From: Kitasatospora cineracea
GTDB lineage: Bacteria; Actinomycetota; Actinomycetes; Streptomycetales; Streptomycetaceae
Length of the DNA stretch: 64,000 nucleotides
Direction: 5' to 3'
NCBI RefSeq assembly: GCF_003751605.1
Contig: NZ_RJVJ01000001.1
Location: 2,728,001 to 2,792,000 of the forward strand
In this document: in pieces, positions 1 to 8,507 of the stretch
How positions within the stretch are numbered: the first letter of the stretch is position 1
How the letters are laid out: each line of letters opens with the position of its first letter
Notes under the pieces: model-generated
What the model was told of the DNA's origin: nothing
What the model saw: only the letters and a program-made list of their open reading frames with translations
Database searches by the model: none
Position numbers and translations under genes: made by a program

Positions 1-138
1 CGAGTCCGCGCATGGGTGGTTCCCCCTCGAATTGTCGGATCCCCGGAATTCTGGCCCAATCGGCGGCCGGGGGCGTCAAGAAGTTGACAATTCTCGGCCC
101 CGGCCCGTCTGATCAGCGGATATTGCGATTTTGGGCCG

Positions 139-151
139 TAGTCTCTGACGC
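139..151 (+). promoter_or_regulatory. Leaderless promoter -10 of kdpD
   Basis: A TAGTCT hexamer at 139-144 lies exactly seven bases before the kdpD ATG, and no Shine-Dalgarno sequence stands before that ATG. This is the geometry of a leaderless Streptomyces transcript starting at or next to the start codon. Bases 1-138 hold no recognisable gene. They contain a TTGACA at 84-89 that is too far from this -10 to serve as its -35. Confidence 0.45.
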
Positions 152-2710
152 ATGGTGCACACGGCCCGCGGCAGGCTGCGGATCTACCTCGGGGCGGCCC
201 CCGGCGTCGGCAAGACCCACGCCATGCTGTCCGAGGCGCACCGGCGGATCGAACGCGGCGCGGACGTGGTGGTCGGCTTCGTGGAGACCCACGGCCGGGC
301 CCGCACCGCCGAGTTGCTGGACGGCCTGGAGACCGTCCCGCGCCGGACGGTCACTCACCGGGGCGCCGAGTTCACCGAGCTGGACCTGGACGCGGTGCTG
401 GCCCGCGACCCGGCGGTCGCGCTGGTCGACGAGCTCGCCCACACCAACGTCCCGGGCTCGCGCCACGCCAAGCGCTGGCAGGACGTGGAGGAGCTGCTGG
501 CGGCCGGGATCGACGTGGTCTCCACCGTCAACGTCCAGCACCTGGAGTCGCTGGGGGACGTGGTCGAGGGCATCACCGGCGTCCGGCAGCGGGAGACCGT
601 CCCGGACGAGGTGGTGCGCCGGGCGGACCAGATCGAGCTGGTCGACATGTCCCCGCAGGCGCTGCGCCGCCGCCTCGCGCACGGCAACGTGTACGCGCCG
701 GACAAGGTGGACGCGGCGCTCGCGCACTACTTCCGGCCCGGCAACCTGACGGCGCTGCGCGAGCTGGCGCTGCTGTGGACGGCCGACCGGGTCGACGAGT
801 ACCTGCAGCGCTACCGGGCCGAGCAGGGCATCCAGGGCACCTGGCAGGCCCGGGAGCGGATCGTGGTCGGCCTGACCGGCGGCCCGGAGGGCGCCACGCT
901 GGTGCGCCGGGCGGCCCGGATCGCGGCCCGGCACAGCGCGGGCGAGCTGCTGGCGGTGCACATCTCGCGCTCCGACGGGCTGTCCGGCTCCTCCCCGCGG
1001 GCGCTGATCGAGCAGCGGGCGCTGGTGGAGAGCCTGGGCGGCAGCTTCCACTCGGTGCTCGGCGACGACCCGGCGGCCGGGCTGCTGGACTTCGCCCGCG
1101 GCGTCAACGCCACCCAGATCGTGATCGGCACGAGCCGCCGCAGGGTCTGGCAGTACGTGTACGGACCGGGCGTCGGCTACACGGTGACCAGGGACTCCGG
1201 CGACATCGACGTCCACATGGTCAACCACGAGCACGCGGCGCGCGGCCGGGGCCGGATCCCGATCCGCAAGGTCACCGACCTGGGCCGGACCAGGACGGTC
1301 GCGGGCTGGGCGATCGGGGTGGCCGGGCCGCCGCTGCTGGCGCTGGCGCTCACGCAGCTGCACGGTCCGGGGCTCTCCACCGACATGCTGCTGTTCCTGT
1401 CGCTGACGGTGTGCGCGGCGCTGGTGGGCGGGCTGTTCCCGGCGATCGCCTCCGCGCTGGTGTCCTCCTCGGCGCTCAACTACTACTTCGCGCCCCCCAT
1501 CCACACCTTCACCATCGCCCAGCCGGAGAACATCGTCGCGGTGGCGATCTTCGCCGCGGTCGGCATCGCGGTCGCCACCGTGGTCGACCTGGCGGCCCGG
1601 CGCAGCCACGTCGCGGCCCGGGCCCAGGCCGAGGCGCAGACGCTGTCCGCGCTGGCCGGCACGGTGCTGCGCGGCGCGCCCACCGGCGAGGGGGTGCTGA
1701 CGGCGCTGCTGGAGCAGGTCCGGGAGACCTTCCAGCAGGAGGCGGTGGCGCTGCTGGAGCGGGCCGAGCCGCACGGGCCGTGGCAGGCCGCCGCCGCGGT
1801 GGGGCCGCGCCCGCCGACCGGGCCGGAGCGGGCCGACGTGGACGTCCCGGTCGGCGAGCGGCTCGCGCTGGTGCTGCGCGGCCGGGTGCTGCCCGCCGAG
1901 GACCGGCGGATGCTCGGCGCGTTCGCCAACCAGGCGGCCGTCCTGCTGGAGCGCCGCCGGCTGGCCGGGGAGGCGGCCGCGGCCCGCCGGGAGGCGGAGG
2001 GCAACCGGATCCGCACCGCGCTGCTGGCCGCCGTCTCGCACGACCTGCGCACCCCGCTGGCCGGGATCAAGGCGGCGGTCTCCTCGCTGCGCGCCGAGGA
2101 CGTCGAGTGGGACCCGGAGGACGAGGCCGAGCTGCTGGCCGGGATCGAGTCCGGCGCGGACCGGCTCGACCACCTGATCAACAACCTGCTGGACATGAGC
2201 CGCCTGCAGACCGGCACCGTCACCCCGCTGCTGCAGCCCACCGACCTGGACGAGGTGGTGCCGTTCGCGCTGGGCGGCGTGCCGCCGGGCAGCGTGCGCC
2301 TCGACGTGGCGGAGTCGCTGCCGATGGTGCGGGCCGACGCCGGGCTGCTGGAGCGGGTGCTGGCCAACCTGGTGGAGAACGCCGTCAAGTACGGGCCGCC
2401 GAACTCACCCGTCCTGGTGAAGGCGGATCTGCTGGAGCGGGACGGCCGGGTCGAACTGCGGGTGGTCGACCGCGGACCGGGCGTCCCCGAGGAGGCCCGG
2501 GAGCGGATCTTCGCCCCGTTCCAGCGCCTCGGCGACGCCCCGCGCGGCGCCGGGGTGGGCCTCGGCCTGGCGGTGGCGCGCGGCTTCGCCGAGGCGATGG
2601 GCGGCACCGTCACCGCCGAGGACACCCCCGGCGGCGGGCTGACCATGGTGGTCTCGCTCCCCGCCGTCGAGCTGGCACTCCCCGACAAACGAAAGGCCGG
2701 TCCCGCATGA
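152..2710 (+). CDS. kdpD: Osmosensitive K+ channel sensor histidine kinase KdpD
   Basis: This is the membrane sensor kinase that senses low potassium or osmotic stress and phosphorylates KdpE. The 852 residues follow the family order. An N-terminal KdpD domain carries a Walker A motif GAAPGVGKT at about residues 14-22. A universal-stress-protein domain lies at about 235-350. A four-helix DUF4118 membrane region lies at about 385-485. A GAF-like part follows, then HisKA with phospho-acceptor His630 in SHDLRTPL, then HATPase_c with N-box and GVGLGL motifs. The ATG overlaps the kdpE start by ATGA, so the two are translationally coupled. No kdpFABC genes are visible, and they may lie left of the window edge. 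Confidence 0.97.
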   Translation: MVHTARGRLRIYLGAAPGVGKTHAMLSEAHRRIERGADVVVGFVETHGRARTAELLDGLETVPRRTVTHRGAEFTELDLDAVLARDPAVALVDELAHTNVPGSRHAKRWQDVEELLAAGIDVVSTVNVQHLESLGDVVEGITGVRQRETVPDEVVRRADQIELVDMSPQALRRRLAHGNVYAPDKVDAALAHYFRPGNLTALRELALLWTADRVDEYLQRYRAEQGIQGTWQARERIVVGLTGGPEGATLVRRAARIAARHSAGELLAVHISRSDGLSGSSPRALIEQRALVESLGGSFHSVLGDDPAAGLLDFARGVNATQIVIGTSRRRVWQYVYGPGVGYTVTRDSGDIDVHMVNHEHAARGRGRIPIRKVTDLGRTRTVAGWAIGVAGPPLLALALTQLHGPGLSTDMLLFLSLTVCAALVGGLFPAIASALVSSSALNYYFAPPIHTFTIAQPENIVAVAIFAAVGIAVATVVDLAARRSHVAARAQAEAQTLSALAGTVLRGAPTGEGVLTALLEQVRETFQQEAVALLERAEPHGPWQAAAAVGPRPPTGPERADVDVPVGERLALVLRGRVLPAEDRRMLGAFANQAAVLLERRRLAGEAAAARREAEGNRIRTALLAAVSHDLRTPLAGIKAAVSSLRAEDVEWDPEDEAELLAGIESGADRLDHLINNLLDMSRLQTGTVTPLLQPTDLDEVVPFALGGVPPGSVRLDVAESLPMVRADAGLLERVLANLVENAVKYGPPNSPVLVKADLLERDGRVELRVVDRGPGVPEEARERIFAPFQRLGDAPRGAGVGLGLAVARGFAEAMGGTVTAEDTPGGGLTMVVSLPAVELALPDKRKAGPA

Positions 2711-3387
2711 CCCGGGTCCTCGTGGTGGACGACGAACCGCAGATCGTCCGCGCCCTGGTGATCAACCTCAAGGCCCGCAAGTACGAGGTGGACTCCGCGC
2801 ACGACGGCGCGAGCGCCCTGGAACTGGCCGCCGCCCGGCACCCCGACGTGGTGGTCCTCGACCTGGGCCTGCCCGACATGGACGGCGTCGAGGTGATCCG
2901 CGGCCTGCGCGGCTGGACCAGGGTTCCGATCATCGTGCTGTCCGCCCGGCACGCCTCCGACGAGAAGGTCGAGGCGCTGGACGCCGGCGCCGACGACTAC
3001 GTCACCAAGCCGTTCGGCATGGACGAGCTGCTGGCCCGGATGCGGGCCGCCGTCCGCCGGGCCGAACCGGTCACCGCCGAGGGCGAGTCGGTGATCACCA
3101 CCGAGGGGTTCACCGTCGACCTGGCCGCGAAGAAGGTCAACCGCCGGGGCGCGGACGTCCGGCTCACCCCGACCGAGTGGCACCTGCTGGAGGTGCTGGT
3201 GCGCAACTCCGGGCGGCTGGTCAGCCAGACCCAGCTGCTCCAGGAGGTGTGGGGCCCCGCGTACCGCAAGGAGACCAACTACCTGCGGGTCTACCTGGCG
3301 CAGCTGCGCCGCAAGCTGGAGGCGGACCCCTCGCACCCCCGGCACTTCATCACCGAACCGGGCATGGGCTACCGCTTCGAGCCGTGA
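2707..3387 (+). CDS. kdpE: KDP operon response regulator KdpE
   Basis: This is an OmpR-class DNA-binding response regulator of 226 residues, the partner of KdpD. The receiver domain (about 1-115) shows the acidic pair Asp8/Asp9, the phospho-acceptor Asp52 in VVVLDLGLP, and the conserved Lys in VTKPFG. The C-terminal winged helix (about 128-226) ends with the usual RYLVR-like turn and the GMGYRFEP tail. The ATG start overlaps the kdpD stop (ATGA). In the family, KdpE activates kdpFABC transcription under K+ limitation. That target operon is not in this window. Confidence 0.97.
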   Translation: MTRVLVVDDEPQIVRALVINLKARKYEVDSAHDGASALELAAARHPDVVVLDLGLPDMDGVEVIRGLRGWTRVPIIVLSARHASDEKVEALDAGADDYVTKPFGMDELLARMRAAVRRAEPVTAEGESVITTEGFTVDLAAKKVNRRGADVRLTPTEWHLLEVLVRNSGRLVSQTQLLQEVWGPAYRKETNYLRVYLAQLRRKLEADPSHPRHFITEPGMGYRFEP

Positions 3388-3464
3388 CGGAGCACGGGCG
3401 GACGGGTGACCGGGCCCACCCGCGGACCTGCCGCCCGGCACCGGCGAACCGGTACCCTTCCGGC

Positions 3465-3875
3465 ATGAGTGGTGACAACATCGGCGACCAGCCGCAGGGC
3501 CGTTTCCGCCGCATGCTGAGCCGGTTGACCTCCTCCTCCGAGGAGTTGGAGGCCGAGGAGCTGCGGCAGGACACCGCGGAGGCGGGCTGCACCCCGATCG
3601 CCGCCTGCGGCGACCGCGAGATCGTCACCGTCGCCGGCACCCTGCGCACCGTCACGCTCCGCCCGCGCGCGGGGGTGCCCGCGCTGGAGGCCGAGCTGTT
3701 CGACGGTACCGAGGCGCTGGACGTGGTGTGGCTGGGCCGGCGCTCGATCGTGGGCATAGAGCCGGGCCGCCGCCTCATCGCCAGCGGCCGGATCAGCCAC
3801 GCACGCGGGCGCCGCGTGCTCTTCAATCCCCGCTACGAGCTGCGTCCGGTGGGACACGGGAGCGAGTCCGCGTGA
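3465..3875 (+). CDS. OB-fold nucleic-acid-binding protein (Rv2694c-like)
   Basis: A 136-residue protein. After a charged N-terminus it has a single OB-fold of about 85 residues (about 45-130) with the pattern IVTVAGTLRTVTLRP, then VWLGRR, and an SGRI strand, as in the tRNA-anticodon class of OB folds. The exact ligand is unknown. The gene overlaps the following DUF3159 gene by GTGA. The same pair stands beside two TrkA genes in mycobacteria (from memory Rv2694c/Rv2693c), so the linkage is old. A TACCCT six bases before the ATG suggests a leaderless transcript independent of kdpDE. Confidence 0.85.
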   Translation: MSGDNIGDQPQGRFRRMLSRLTSSSEELEAEELRQDTAEAGCTPIAACGDREIVTVAGTLRTVTLRPRAGVPALEAELFDGTEALDVVWLGRRSIVGIEPGRRLIASGRISHARGRRVLFNPRYELRPVGHGSESA

Positions 3876-4621
3876 GCAACGAGGCGATCAGGGTGACCGC
3901 ACACGGTCCCAACGGCCCGCAGGACGACGGGCAGCCCGGGGTGTACGAGCAGCCCGCGGCCGAGCCGGAGCGGGACGCCTCGAAGGAGGCGGCCGAGACG
4001 GTGCTCAAGGCCTTCGGCGGCGTCCGCGGCATGATCGACATGACGCTGCCCGGCCTGGTGTACATCGTCGCGTTCAACATCACCCACAAGGTGCCGGTGG
4101 CCGCCTGGTCGGCGCTGGCGCTGTGCGCGGTGTTCGTGGTGCTCCGGCTGGCCCGCCGGGAGACCATCCAGCACGCCTTCTCCGGCGTGTTCGGCGTGGC
4201 GATCGGCGCCTGGATCTCGATGAAGACCGGCAAGGCCGAGGACTTCTACCTGCCGGGCCTGCTGTGGAACGTCGGCTACTGCCTGGCGCTGGCGGTCTCC
4301 GCCCTGGTGCGCTGGCCGATGATCGGCCTGATGCTCGGCCCGATCACCGGCGAGATGTTCACCTGGCGCAAGCAGAACCCCGGCCGGCTGGCCGCCTACA
4401 CCAAGGCGACCTGGGCCTGGGTGCTGATCATGGGCCTGAAGCCGGTGATCCTGTTCCCGCTGTACTTCACCCACAACATCAACCTGCTGGGCTGGCTGAA
4501 GGTCGCGCTCGGCATCCCGCCGCTGCTGCTGGCGATGTACGTGACCTGGCGGATCCTGCTGACCGCGCCGCCGCCGATCAAGGCGGAGCTGGACGAGGAC
4601 GAGGCGGAGCCGCGGAAGTGA
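3872..4621 (+). CDS. DUF3159 integral membrane protein
   Basis: A 249-residue membrane protein. A hydrophilic N-terminal tail of about 50 residues precedes roughly six hydrophobic helices, for example around LPGLVYIVAFNI, AWSALALCAVFVVLRLA and LPGLLWNVGYCLALAV. It ends in an acidic cytoplasmic tail. It starts with GTG overlapping the stop of the OB-fold gene and ends at a strong bidirectional terminator facing the convergent TrkA genes. The family is DUF3159, an actinobacterial protein of unknown function. Its conserved position next to K+-channel RCK proteins hints at ion transport, but this is inference only. Confidence 0.88.
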   Translation: MSNEAIRVTAHGPNGPQDDGQPGVYEQPAAEPERDASKEAAETVLKAFGGVRGMIDMTLPGLVYIVAFNITHKVPVAAWSALALCAVFVVLRLARRETIQHAFSGVFGVAIGAWISMKTGKAEDFYLPGLLWNVGYCLALAVSALVRWPMIGLMLGPITGEMFTWRKQNPGRLAAYTKATWAWVLIMGLKPVILFPLYFTHNINLLGWLKVALGIPPLLLAMYVTWRILLTAPPPIKAELDEDEAEPRK

Positions 4622-4639
4622 CGAAGCCGGAGGAGTGAC

Positions 4640-4672
4640 CGGAGGGCCCCGCGCGGTGCGCGGGGCCCTCCG
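4640..4672. terminator. Bidirectional terminator, DUF3159 / trkA
   Basis: A perfect 15-bp G+C-rich inverted repeat (4640-4654 with 4658-4672) and a three-base loop lie between two convergent genes. There is no long T run, as is usual in this genus. Confidence 0.8.
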
Positions 4673-4690
4673 TCGTGGAGCGGGGCGGGA

Positions 4691-5347
4691 TCAGCCGGCC
4701 AGCAGCGTCTCCAGCTCCTCCTCGCGCTCCTGGGCGGCGACGAACAGCAGCTCGTCCCCGGCCTCCAGGGTGTCGCTGCCGCCGGGGACCAGCACCCGGC
4801 CCTCGCGGATGATGGTCACCAGCGCGGTGTCCACCGGCCAGGCGACGTCGCCGACCCGGGTGCCGACCAGGGCGGTGTCCGCGGCCAGGGTCAGCTCGAC
4901 CAGGTTGGCGTTGCCCTGCGAGAAGCGCATCAGGCGGACCAGGTCGCCGACGCTCACCGCCTCCTCGACCAGCGCCGACATCAGGCGCGGGGTGGAGACC
5001 GCGACGTCCACGCCCCAGGACTCGTTGTACAGCCACTCGTTCTTCGGGTTGTTCACCCGGGCGACCACCCGCGGCACGCCGTACTCGGTCTTGGCGAGCA
5101 GCGACACCACCAGGTTGACCTTGTCGTCGCCGGTGGCGGCGATCACCACGTGGCAGCGCTGCAGCGCGGCCTCGTCCAGCGAGGTGATCTCGCAGGCGTC
5201 GGCGAGCAGCCACTCGGCGAGCGGGACCCGCTCCACCGAGATGGAGTTCGGGTTCTTGTCGATCAGCAGGACCTCGTGGCCGTTCTCCAGCAGTTCCCCG
5301 GCGATCGAACGGCCGACGGCTCCGGCTCCGGCAATGGCGACGCGCAT
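4691..5347 (-). CDS. ceoC: TrkA-type RCK regulatory protein, second copy
   Basis: A cytoplasmic NAD-binding regulator of K+ transport, 218 residues. A Rossmann TrkA_N domain begins with GAGAVG at about residues 7-12 and ends its second strand with the acidic residue in LLIDKN. A TrkA_C domain follows from about residue 140. It is translated after the upstream RCK gene with a TGATG overlap, so the two subunits are probably made in equal amounts. TrkA_C domains are among the known binding sites for c-di-AMP in other bacteria. The symbol follows the mycobacterial ceoB-ceoC pair by position. No TrkH/TrkG channel gene is present in the window. Confidence 0.88.
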   Translation of the reverse strand: MRVAIAGAGAVGRSIAGELLENGHEVLLIDKNPNSISVERVPLAEWLLADACEITSLDEAALQRCHVVIAATGDDKVNLVVSLLAKTEYGVPRVVARVNNPKNEWLYNESWGVDVAVSTPRLMSALVEEAVSVGDLVRLMRFSQGNANLVELTLAADTALVGTRVGDVAWPVDTALVTIIREGRVLVPGGSDTLEAGDELLFVAAQEREEELETLLAG

Positions 5348-6015
5348 CAGTGACCAGCCTCCTCGGGGCCCTTGGCGAACGCCGCCTCGACCGCGGTCAG
5401 TTCGTTGCGGCGCAGCATCACGTGCACCAGGTCGCCCTCCTGCACCACCATCTGCGGGGTGGGCAGCACGCCTTCGCCGACCCGGGTGACGAACGCCACC
5501 CGGACGCCGGCGGCCTCCTCCAGCTCGGAGAGCCGGTGGCCGACCCAGGCGGGGGTGAAGGCGACCTCGGCGAGCTGGACCGAGCCCGACGGGTCCTGCC
5601 AGACCGGTTCGGCGCCGCTGGGCAGCAGCCGACGCAGCATCTGGTCGGCGGTCCAGCGGACGGTGGCCACGGTCGGGATGCCCAGCCGCTGGTAGACCTC
5701 GGCGCGGCGCGGGTCGTAGATGCGGGCCGCGACGTGCTCGACGCCGAAGTTCTCCCGGGCCACCCGGGCCGCGATGATGTTCGAGTTGTCACCGCTGGAG
5801 ACGGCGGCGAAGGCGCCCGCCTCCTCGATGCCGGCCTCCTTCAGGGTGTCCTGGTCGAAGCCGACGCCGGTGACCCGGCGGCCGTTGAAGCCCGCGCCGA
5901 GCCGTCGGAAAGCGGTCGGGTCCTGGTCGATGACCGCGACCGAGTGGCCTTGTTTCTCGAGCGCTCTGGCCAGGGCGGAGCCCACGCGTCCGCAGCCCAT
6001 GATGACGATGTGCAC
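5347..6015 (-). CDS. ceoB: TrkA-type RCK regulatory protein, first copy
   Basis: This is the first gene of the RCK pair, 222 residues, starting at GTG with an AGGT-containing leader. It has a Rossmann glycine motif GCGRVGSALA at about residues 7-16, the acidic end of strand two (VIDQD), and a TrkA_C domain in the last 80 residues. It is a paralogue of the following gene rather than a duplicate, since the two differ throughout. It is divergent from the KimA-like permease across a gap of about 240 bases, and the two may be partners. The potassium role is established for the family. The specific channel partner is inferred. Confidence 0.88.
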   Translation of the reverse strand: MHIVIMGCGRVGSALARALEKQGHSVAVIDQDPTAFRRLGAGFNGRRVTGVGFDQDTLKEAGIEEAGAFAAVSSGDNSNIIAARVARENFGVEHVAARIYDPRRAEVYQRLGIPTVATVRWTADQMLRRLLPSGAEPVWQDPSGSVQLAEVAFTPAWVGHRLSELEEAAGVRVAFVTRVGEGVLPTPQMVVQEGDLVHVMLRRNELTAVEAAFAKGPEEAGH

Positions 6016-6241
6016 GCGCCTACCTCACCCGATCCATTGGGGTCATGACCTGCGTAAACACCGCTCATCGTCCTTCCGTGCACCCGATTCCGGGGGCCAC
6101 TTGTCGGCCGCGCCTGTGATCCGACGCGAGGGGGCAACTCGGTGTTGCCCGCAAACCCTTCTGCCGACACGCTAGCCGGTCCGCCGAACACAGTCGCGAG
6201 CAAGGTGGCCCCGCGAGGCATCCGGTGCCACCCGGAGCCCT

Positions 6242-6255
6242 TACGATCCCTTGTT
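6242..6255 (+). promoter_or_regulatory. Leaderless promoter -10 of the KimA-like permease
   Basis: A TACGAT at 6242-6247 lies eight bases before the GTG at 6256, and there is no ribosome-binding site. This favours 6256 over the ATG two codons further on, and over the GTG at 6142 that would give an unusual N-terminus. Confidence 0.5.
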
Positions 6256-8343
6256 GTGCCTATGCCTGCTGACCTACCGAAACGCATCCTGATCGGGCGT
6301 GCGCTGCGCAGCGACAAGCTGGGGGAGACGCTCCTCCCCAAGCGGATCGCGCTGCCGGTGTTCGCCTCGGACGCGCTCTCCTCCGTCGCGTACGCGCCCG
6401 AGGAGATCCTGCTGACGCTGTCGCTGGCCGGCGCCTCGGCCATCCACTTCTCGTGGCAGATCGGCGTCGTGGTCGCCATCGTCATGCTCGCGGTGGTCGC
6501 CTCCTACCGGCAGAACGTGCACGCCTACCCGAGCGGCGGCGGCGACTACGAGGTCGCCACCGTCAACCACGGGCCGAACTCCGGCCTGGTGGTGGCGAGC
6601 GCGCTGATGGTCGACTACATCCTCACCGTGGCGGTCTCGACCACCTCCGGCGTGGCCAACGTGGTCTCGGCGGTGCCCGCGCTGCGCGGGCACGAGATGG
6701 CGCTGTCGGTGTTCCTGGTCATCCTGCTGATGGGGATGAACCTGCGCGGCGTGCGCGAGTCCGGCTCGGCGTTCGCCGTCCCGACGTACGCGTTCATGGT
6801 CGGCGTCATGGGCATGGTGGTGTACGGCCTGATCAGGCACTTCGGGTTCGGGGCCGCGCTGCCCGCGGAGAGCTCCTCGTACCACCTGGCGGCGACGCCC
6901 GGGAACAGCTCGCTGGCCGGGTTCGCGCTGGTGTTCCTGCTGCTGAAGGCGTTCTCCTCGGGCTGTGCGGCGCTGACCGGTGTGGAGGCGATCTCCAACG
7001 GCGTCCCGGCGTTCCGCAAGCCGAAGAGCAAGAACGCGGCGACCACGCTGCTGATGATGGCCTCCATCGCCGTGACGATGTTCATGGGCATCATCTACCT
7101 GGCCCACCTGACCGGCACGCAGATGGCCGAGAACCCGGCCGAGCAGCTGATCGGCGCGCCCGAGAACTACCACCAGAAGACCGTGCTGGCGCAGATCTCC
7201 GAGGCGGTGTTCTCCAACTTCACGCCCGGCTTCTACTTCGTCGCCGCCACCACCGGCCTGATCCTGGTGCTGGCCGCCAACACCGCCTTCAACGGCTTCC
7301 CGGTGCTCGGCTCGATCCTCGCCCAGGACCGCTACCTGCCCCGGCAGCTGCACACCCGCGGCGACCGGCTCGCCTTCTCCAACGGCATCGTGCTGCTGGC
7401 CGGCGCGGCGATCCTGTTCATCGTGGCGTTCGGCGCCGACCCGAACCGGCTGATCCAGCTGTACATCGTCGGCGTCTTCGTGGCGTTCAACATGAGCCAG
7501 TCCGGCATGATCCGGCACTGGACCAGGCTGCTGAAGACCGAGACCGACCCGAAGAAGCGCGCCCACATGCAGCGCAGCCGGGCGATCAACACCTTCGGCC
7601 TGGTGATGACCATGGCCGTGCTGATCGTGGTGCTCGCCACCAAGATCGGCCACGCCTGGATCGCCATCGCCCTGATGGTCGTGCTGTTCGTCATGATGAA
7701 GGCGATCCGCCGCCACTACGACCGGGTCAACGCCGAGCTCAAGGCCGCCGAGGAGCCCGACGACGCCGCCCCGCCGACCCGGGTGCACGCCATCGTGCTG
7801 GTCTCCAAGATCCACAAGCCCGCGCTGCGCGCCCTCGCGTACGCCCGCCTGGCCCGGGCCCAGACCCTGGAGGCCGTCACCGTCAACGTCGACCCCGAGG
7901 ACACCGCGGCGCTGCGGCAGGACTGGGACGAGCGCGGACTGGACGTGCCGCTGAAGGTCCTGGACTCGCCGTACCGCGAGGTCACCGGGCCGGTGCTGGA
8001 GTACGTCAAGAACCTGCGCCGCTCCAGCCCGCGCGACGTCGTCGCGGTCTACATCCCCGAGTACGTGGTCGGCCACTGGTACGAGCACCTGCTGCACAAC
8101 CAGAGCGCGCTGCGGCTCAAGGGGCGGCTGCTGTTCAAGCCCGGTGTGATGGTGACCTCCGTACCCTGGCAGTTGGAGTCCTCGGAGCGGCGCAAGGCGC
8201 CCAAGGCGTGGTCCGCGCCCGGCGCGGTGCGCCGCGGTGAGCCGCGGCGGCGGCCGGCGCCGACCGGTTCGGCGAGTTCGGCCGGTTCGGCCGGTCCGGC
8301 CGACGAGGGCCGGGGCGGGACGGACACCGCGCCGCGCGACTGA
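6256..8343 (+). CDS. APC-superfamily permease, KimA-like potassium importer candidate
   Basis: A membrane transporter of 695 residues with about 12 transmembrane helices and a soluble C-terminal domain of about 150 residues. The N-terminus (IGRALRSDKLGE, then FASDALSSVAYAPEEIL) and the C-terminus (LLHNQSALRLKG, FKPGVMVTSVPW) match the KimA/YdaO type of APC transporter. KimA is a K+ importer in Bacillus subtilis that is inhibited by c-di-AMP. Its place next to two RCK proteins and kdpDE supports a potassium role. Amino-acid transport cannot be excluded. A poorly conserved Ser/Gly-rich tail follows the core. The start was chosen as the leaderless GTG. Confidence 0.85.
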   Translation: MPMPADLPKRILIGRALRSDKLGETLLPKRIALPVFASDALSSVAYAPEEILLTLSLAGASAIHFSWQIGVVVAIVMLAVVASYRQNVHAYPSGGGDYEVATVNHGPNSGLVVASALMVDYILTVAVSTTSGVANVVSAVPALRGHEMALSVFLVILLMGMNLRGVRESGSAFAVPTYAFMVGVMGMVVYGLIRHFGFGAALPAESSSYHLAATPGNSSLAGFALVFLLLKAFSSGCAALTGVEAISNGVPAFRKPKSKNAATTLLMMASIAVTMFMGIIYLAHLTGTQMAENPAEQLIGAPENYHQKTVLAQISEAVFSNFTPGFYFVAATTGLILVLAANTAFNGFPVLGSILAQDRYLPRQLHTRGDRLAFSNGIVLLAGAAILFIVAFGADPNRLIQLYIVGVFVAFNMSQSGMIRHWTRLLKTETDPKKRAHMQRSRAINTFGLVMTMAVLIVVLATKIGHAWIAIALMVVLFVMMKAIRRHYDRVNAELKAAEEPDDAAPPTRVHAIVLVSKIHKPALRALAYARLARAQTLEAVTVNVDPEDTAALRQDWDERGLDVPLKVLDSPYREVTGPVLEYVKNLRRSSPRDVVAVYIPEYVVGHWYEHLLHNQSALRLKGRLLFKPGVMVTSVPWQLESSERRKAPKAWSAPGAVRRGEPRRRPAPTGSASSAGSAGPADEGRGGTDTAPRD

Positions 8344-8507
8344 GGCTCGCGCGGCCCGTCCGACCCCCGCATGGCCTTCAATAGGCCCGTGGCGGATCCT
8401 TCCCGGTCCGCCGCGGGCCGCCGTGTTTGCCGCACGGCGCGCTCCACCTGCTCCGCCCGCTCCACCCCGCTCGTCCTCCCGCTGTCTCCCGTAAGGAAGC
8501 GACCCCC

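Noticed and set aside
84-89. TTGACA as the kdpD -35
   Set aside because: It is 49 bases before the best -10 (139-144), so it cannot pair with it. A TCTGAT 18 bases on is weak and would leave a leader without a ribosome site.
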